Source: Sideroxydans sp.
GTDB taxonomy: Bacteria; Pseudomonadota; Gammaproteobacteria; Burkholderiales; Gallionellaceae
Assembly: GCA_024636935.1 (NCBI GenBank)
Contig: JAGXGC010000003.1
Span: forward strand, 1 to 48,415
DNA length: 48,415 nucleotides
Reading direction: 5' to 3'
Of this stretch, positions 46,947-48,415 are shown piece after piece. Position 1 is the stretch's first letter. Each line of letters begins with the position of its first letter. The position numbers and the translations under genes were made by a program. The notes beneath the pieces are model-generated. The model searched no databases. It was not told the DNA's origin and saw only the letters and a program-made list of their open reading frames with translations.

Positions 46947-47546
46947 TTATTTACGCATAGCTTTTTCAGCAGGTGTCATCGCTTCGATGAAACCCTGACG
47001 AGAAAACAGACGCTCGGCATATTTCATCATCGGCGTAGCATCTTTGTCGAGCTGAATGCCATAGTGCTCAAGACGCCACAGCAACGGTGCAATCGCCACG
47101 TCCAGCATGGAGAACTCGTCACCCAGCATGAACTTCTGCTTGGAAAAGATCGGCGCGATCTGGGTCAGATTAGCTTCAACCGCCGCACGCGCCTTCTCCT
47201 GCACTTTGGCGTTGCTGCTTTCCAAACCTTCGATGTGGCAGAACAATTCCTGTTCAAAACGATGCAGGAACAGGCGAGCGCGAGCGCGCATCACCGGATC
47301 AGGCGGCATCAATTGCGGATGCGGGAAGCGCTCATCGATATATTCGTTGATGATATTAGCCTCGTACAGGATGAGATCACGTTCGACCAGCACCGGCACT
47401 TTGTTATACGGATTCATCACCGCCAAATCTTCCGGCATGTTGAATACGTCCACGTCAATCACCTCAAAGTCCATGCCTTTTTCAAACAGCACGAAACGGC
47501 AACGATGGCTATAGGGATCGGTTGTACCCGAGTAAAGTGTCATCAT
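46947..47546 (-). CDS. sspA: Stringent starvation protein A
   Basis: A 199-residue glutathione-S-transferase-fold protein that binds RNA polymerase in starvation and stationary phase. It starts MMTLYSGTTDPYSHRCRFVL and has the thioredoxin-like N-domain (NPYNKVPVLVERDLILYEA) and a helical C-domain. It lacks a typical GST catalytic residue, as in SspA. AAGGTGG precedes the start; one of two adjacent ATGs is used. Confidence 0.95.
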   Translation of the reverse strand: MMTLYSGTTDPYSHRCRFVLFEKGMDFEVIDVDVFNMPEDLAVMNPYNKVPVLVERDLILYEANIINEYIDERFPHPQLMPPDPVMRARARLFLHRFEQELFCHIEGLESSNAKVQEKARAAVEANLTQIAPIFSKQKFMLGDEFSMLDVAIAPLLWRLEHYGIQLDKDATPMMKYAERLFSRQGFIEAMTPAEKAMRK

Positions 47547-47584
47547 AAAAAACCACCTTAAATCAATATGTAGCGTTAAAAACC

Positions 47585-47613
47585 AAATGGCGGGGCAAGT
47601 TGCCCCGCCATTT
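47585..47613 (-). terminator. Rho-independent terminator after petC
   Basis: Perfect 14-bp inverted repeat AAATGGCGGGGCAA / TTGCCCCGCCATTT, followed on the minus strand by TGGTTTTTAA. It lies between petC and sspA, so sspAB probably has its own promoter or depends on read-through. Confidence 0.85.
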
Positions 47614-47672
47614 CGGCGCAGACTGCAACGGGGGCGGAAACTAACACAAACCGCCCTCCGATTTCAATCTCC

Positions 47673-48395
47673 TTAGTGAATGTCCTTCCAGATTTCCTTC
47701 TTCAGTGCATACATCAGCACCAGCAGGACGGACAAGAAGATCAACACGATCCAACCGATCTGATGACGGACCAGAATCGCCGGTTCACTCATGAACACCA
47801 GATAGTTGGTCAGGTCAGCGATGGCACTATCGTATTCTGCGGCAGACATCGAGCCAGCTTCCTTGAGCTTCAGTTTGCTGACATGACCTTCGTGCATCTC
47901 TGCTTCCTGCTCACCCTGCATATCTGCCAGAACGAACGGCATACCCACGCTAGGGAACACGGTGTTGTTCCAACCACTTGGGCGACCAGCATCCGCATAG
48001 AAACTGCGCATATAGGTGTACAGCCAATCGGCATTGCGAGAACGCGCGATCACACTCAAGTCCGGAGGCGCAACACCGTAAGCCATCTTGGCAGAGCCCG
48101 CATCCATCGCAGCTTGCATGGTCGACCCAACCTTGACATCTTCCGGCAGTTCCAGTTCAGCTCGGATCTGGTCATCCGACATACCGATATCATTCAATCG
48201 GTTATATCGCATGGCCGCTGCTGAGTGGCAGGCCAGACAACGCGAAGTGAACAACTTGGCGCCACGCTGGAGCGAGGCCTGATCCTGCAGATTCACCGGT
48301 GCCTTATCCAGATGCACACCGCCTTCGCTGGCATTGGCAAGTAGCGGCATGCAGGCCAGCATCGCCCATATGATTACTTTATTGATAGCTTTCAT
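47673..48395 (-). CDS. petC: Ubiquinol-cytochrome c reductase, cytochrome c1 subunit
   Basis: A 240-residue membrane-anchored c-type cytochrome of the bc1 complex; it takes electrons from the Rieske protein and passes them to a soluble cytochrome c. Signal peptide about 1-23 (ending ANAS), haem site CLACH at 53-57, the axial-Met region FPSVGMPFVLADMQG, and a C-terminal anchor helix IGWIVLIFLSVLLVLMYAL. The genes for the Rieske protein and cytochrome b are expected to the right of the window. The petC-sspA-sspB order is common in betaproteobacteria. Confidence 0.96.
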   Translation of the reverse strand: MKAINKVIIWAMLACMPLLANASEGGVHLDKAPVNLQDQASLQRGAKLFTSRCLACHSAAAMRYNRLNDIGMSDDQIRAELELPEDVKVGSTMQAAMDAGSAKMAYGVAPPDLSVIARSRNADWLYTYMRSFYADAGRPSGWNNTVFPSVGMPFVLADMQGEQEAEMHEGHVSKLKLKEAGSMSAAEYDSAIADLTNYLVFMSEPAILVRHQIGWIVLIFLSVLLVLMYALKKEIWKDIH

Positions 48396-48415
48396 TTCAA
48401 CGAACCCCTCTCAAT

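Overview
This is a gene-dense, moderately GC-rich (mid-50s % by eye) bacterial chromosome segment. Gene content and order point to a betaproteobacterium: ftsY-ftsE-ftsX-rpoH; petC-sspA-sspB; rpoE-rseA-mucB-rseC-mucD running into lepA-lepB-DUF4845-rnc-era-recO-pdxJ-acpS-nagZ; and ffs-dnaX-ybaB-recR. I infer a Nitrosomonadales/Gallionellaceae-type respiratory organism because of the cytochrome bc1 subunit, a dihaem cytochrome c, cytochrome b561 and several signalling proteins with haemerythrin, GGDEF or cyclase domains. No rRNA, rRNA marker gene or tRNA is in the window, so the genus is only a guess.

Layout. 1-140: one end of an IS3-family (IS150-like) insertion sequence, cut by the window edge. 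141-5379: a chemoreceptor with a sigma-28 type promoter, DNA glycosylase tag, a dihaem cytochrome c, and a QseBC/PmrAB-type two-component system with a direct-repeat operator in the divergent promoter region. 5394-21876 (minus strand): def, a methylthioadenosine/methylthioinosine phosphorylase, a hypoxanthine phosphoribosyltransferase, ligA, zipA, then the long chain nagZ-acpS-pdxJ-recO-era-rnc-DUF4845-lepB-lepA-mucD-rseC-mucB-rseA-rpoE read from the right. 22065-23642: nadB. 23633-26891 (minus): a signalling cluster of cyclase, TPR lipoprotein, Ser/Thr kinase and YgfX. 26989-30509 (minus): rluB, recR, ybaB, dnaX and the SRP RNA. 30550-35445: fumarase, a YlqF-like GTPase, mlaA, htpX and cytochrome b561. 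35449-38939: a GGDEF gene remnant, a divergent lexA with its own operators, and a PAS-GGDEF-haemerythrin diguanylate cyclase. 39064-42995 (minus): two M16 proteases, rsmD, coaD and ferredoxin. 43063-46499: ftsY, ftsE, ftsX, rpoH. 46546-48395 (minus): sspB, sspA, petC.

Functional themes. Protein export and envelope quality control are well represented: SRP RNA, FtsY, LepB, MlaA, HtpX, the sigma-E cascade and MucD. So is heat-shock control: rpoH sits under a CIRCE-type HrcA operator, and htpX has a near-consensus sigma-32 promoter. DNA repair includes LigA, RecO, RecR, Tag and LexA, with LexA operators of an unusual AGAACG-N2-CGTTCT type. The least characterised parts are the cyclase/lipoprotein/kinase/YgfX cluster, the lexA variant, and rsmD, which lacks a normal start codon and may begin at AUA. 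I see no CRISPR array, prophage, rRNA or tRNA gene.
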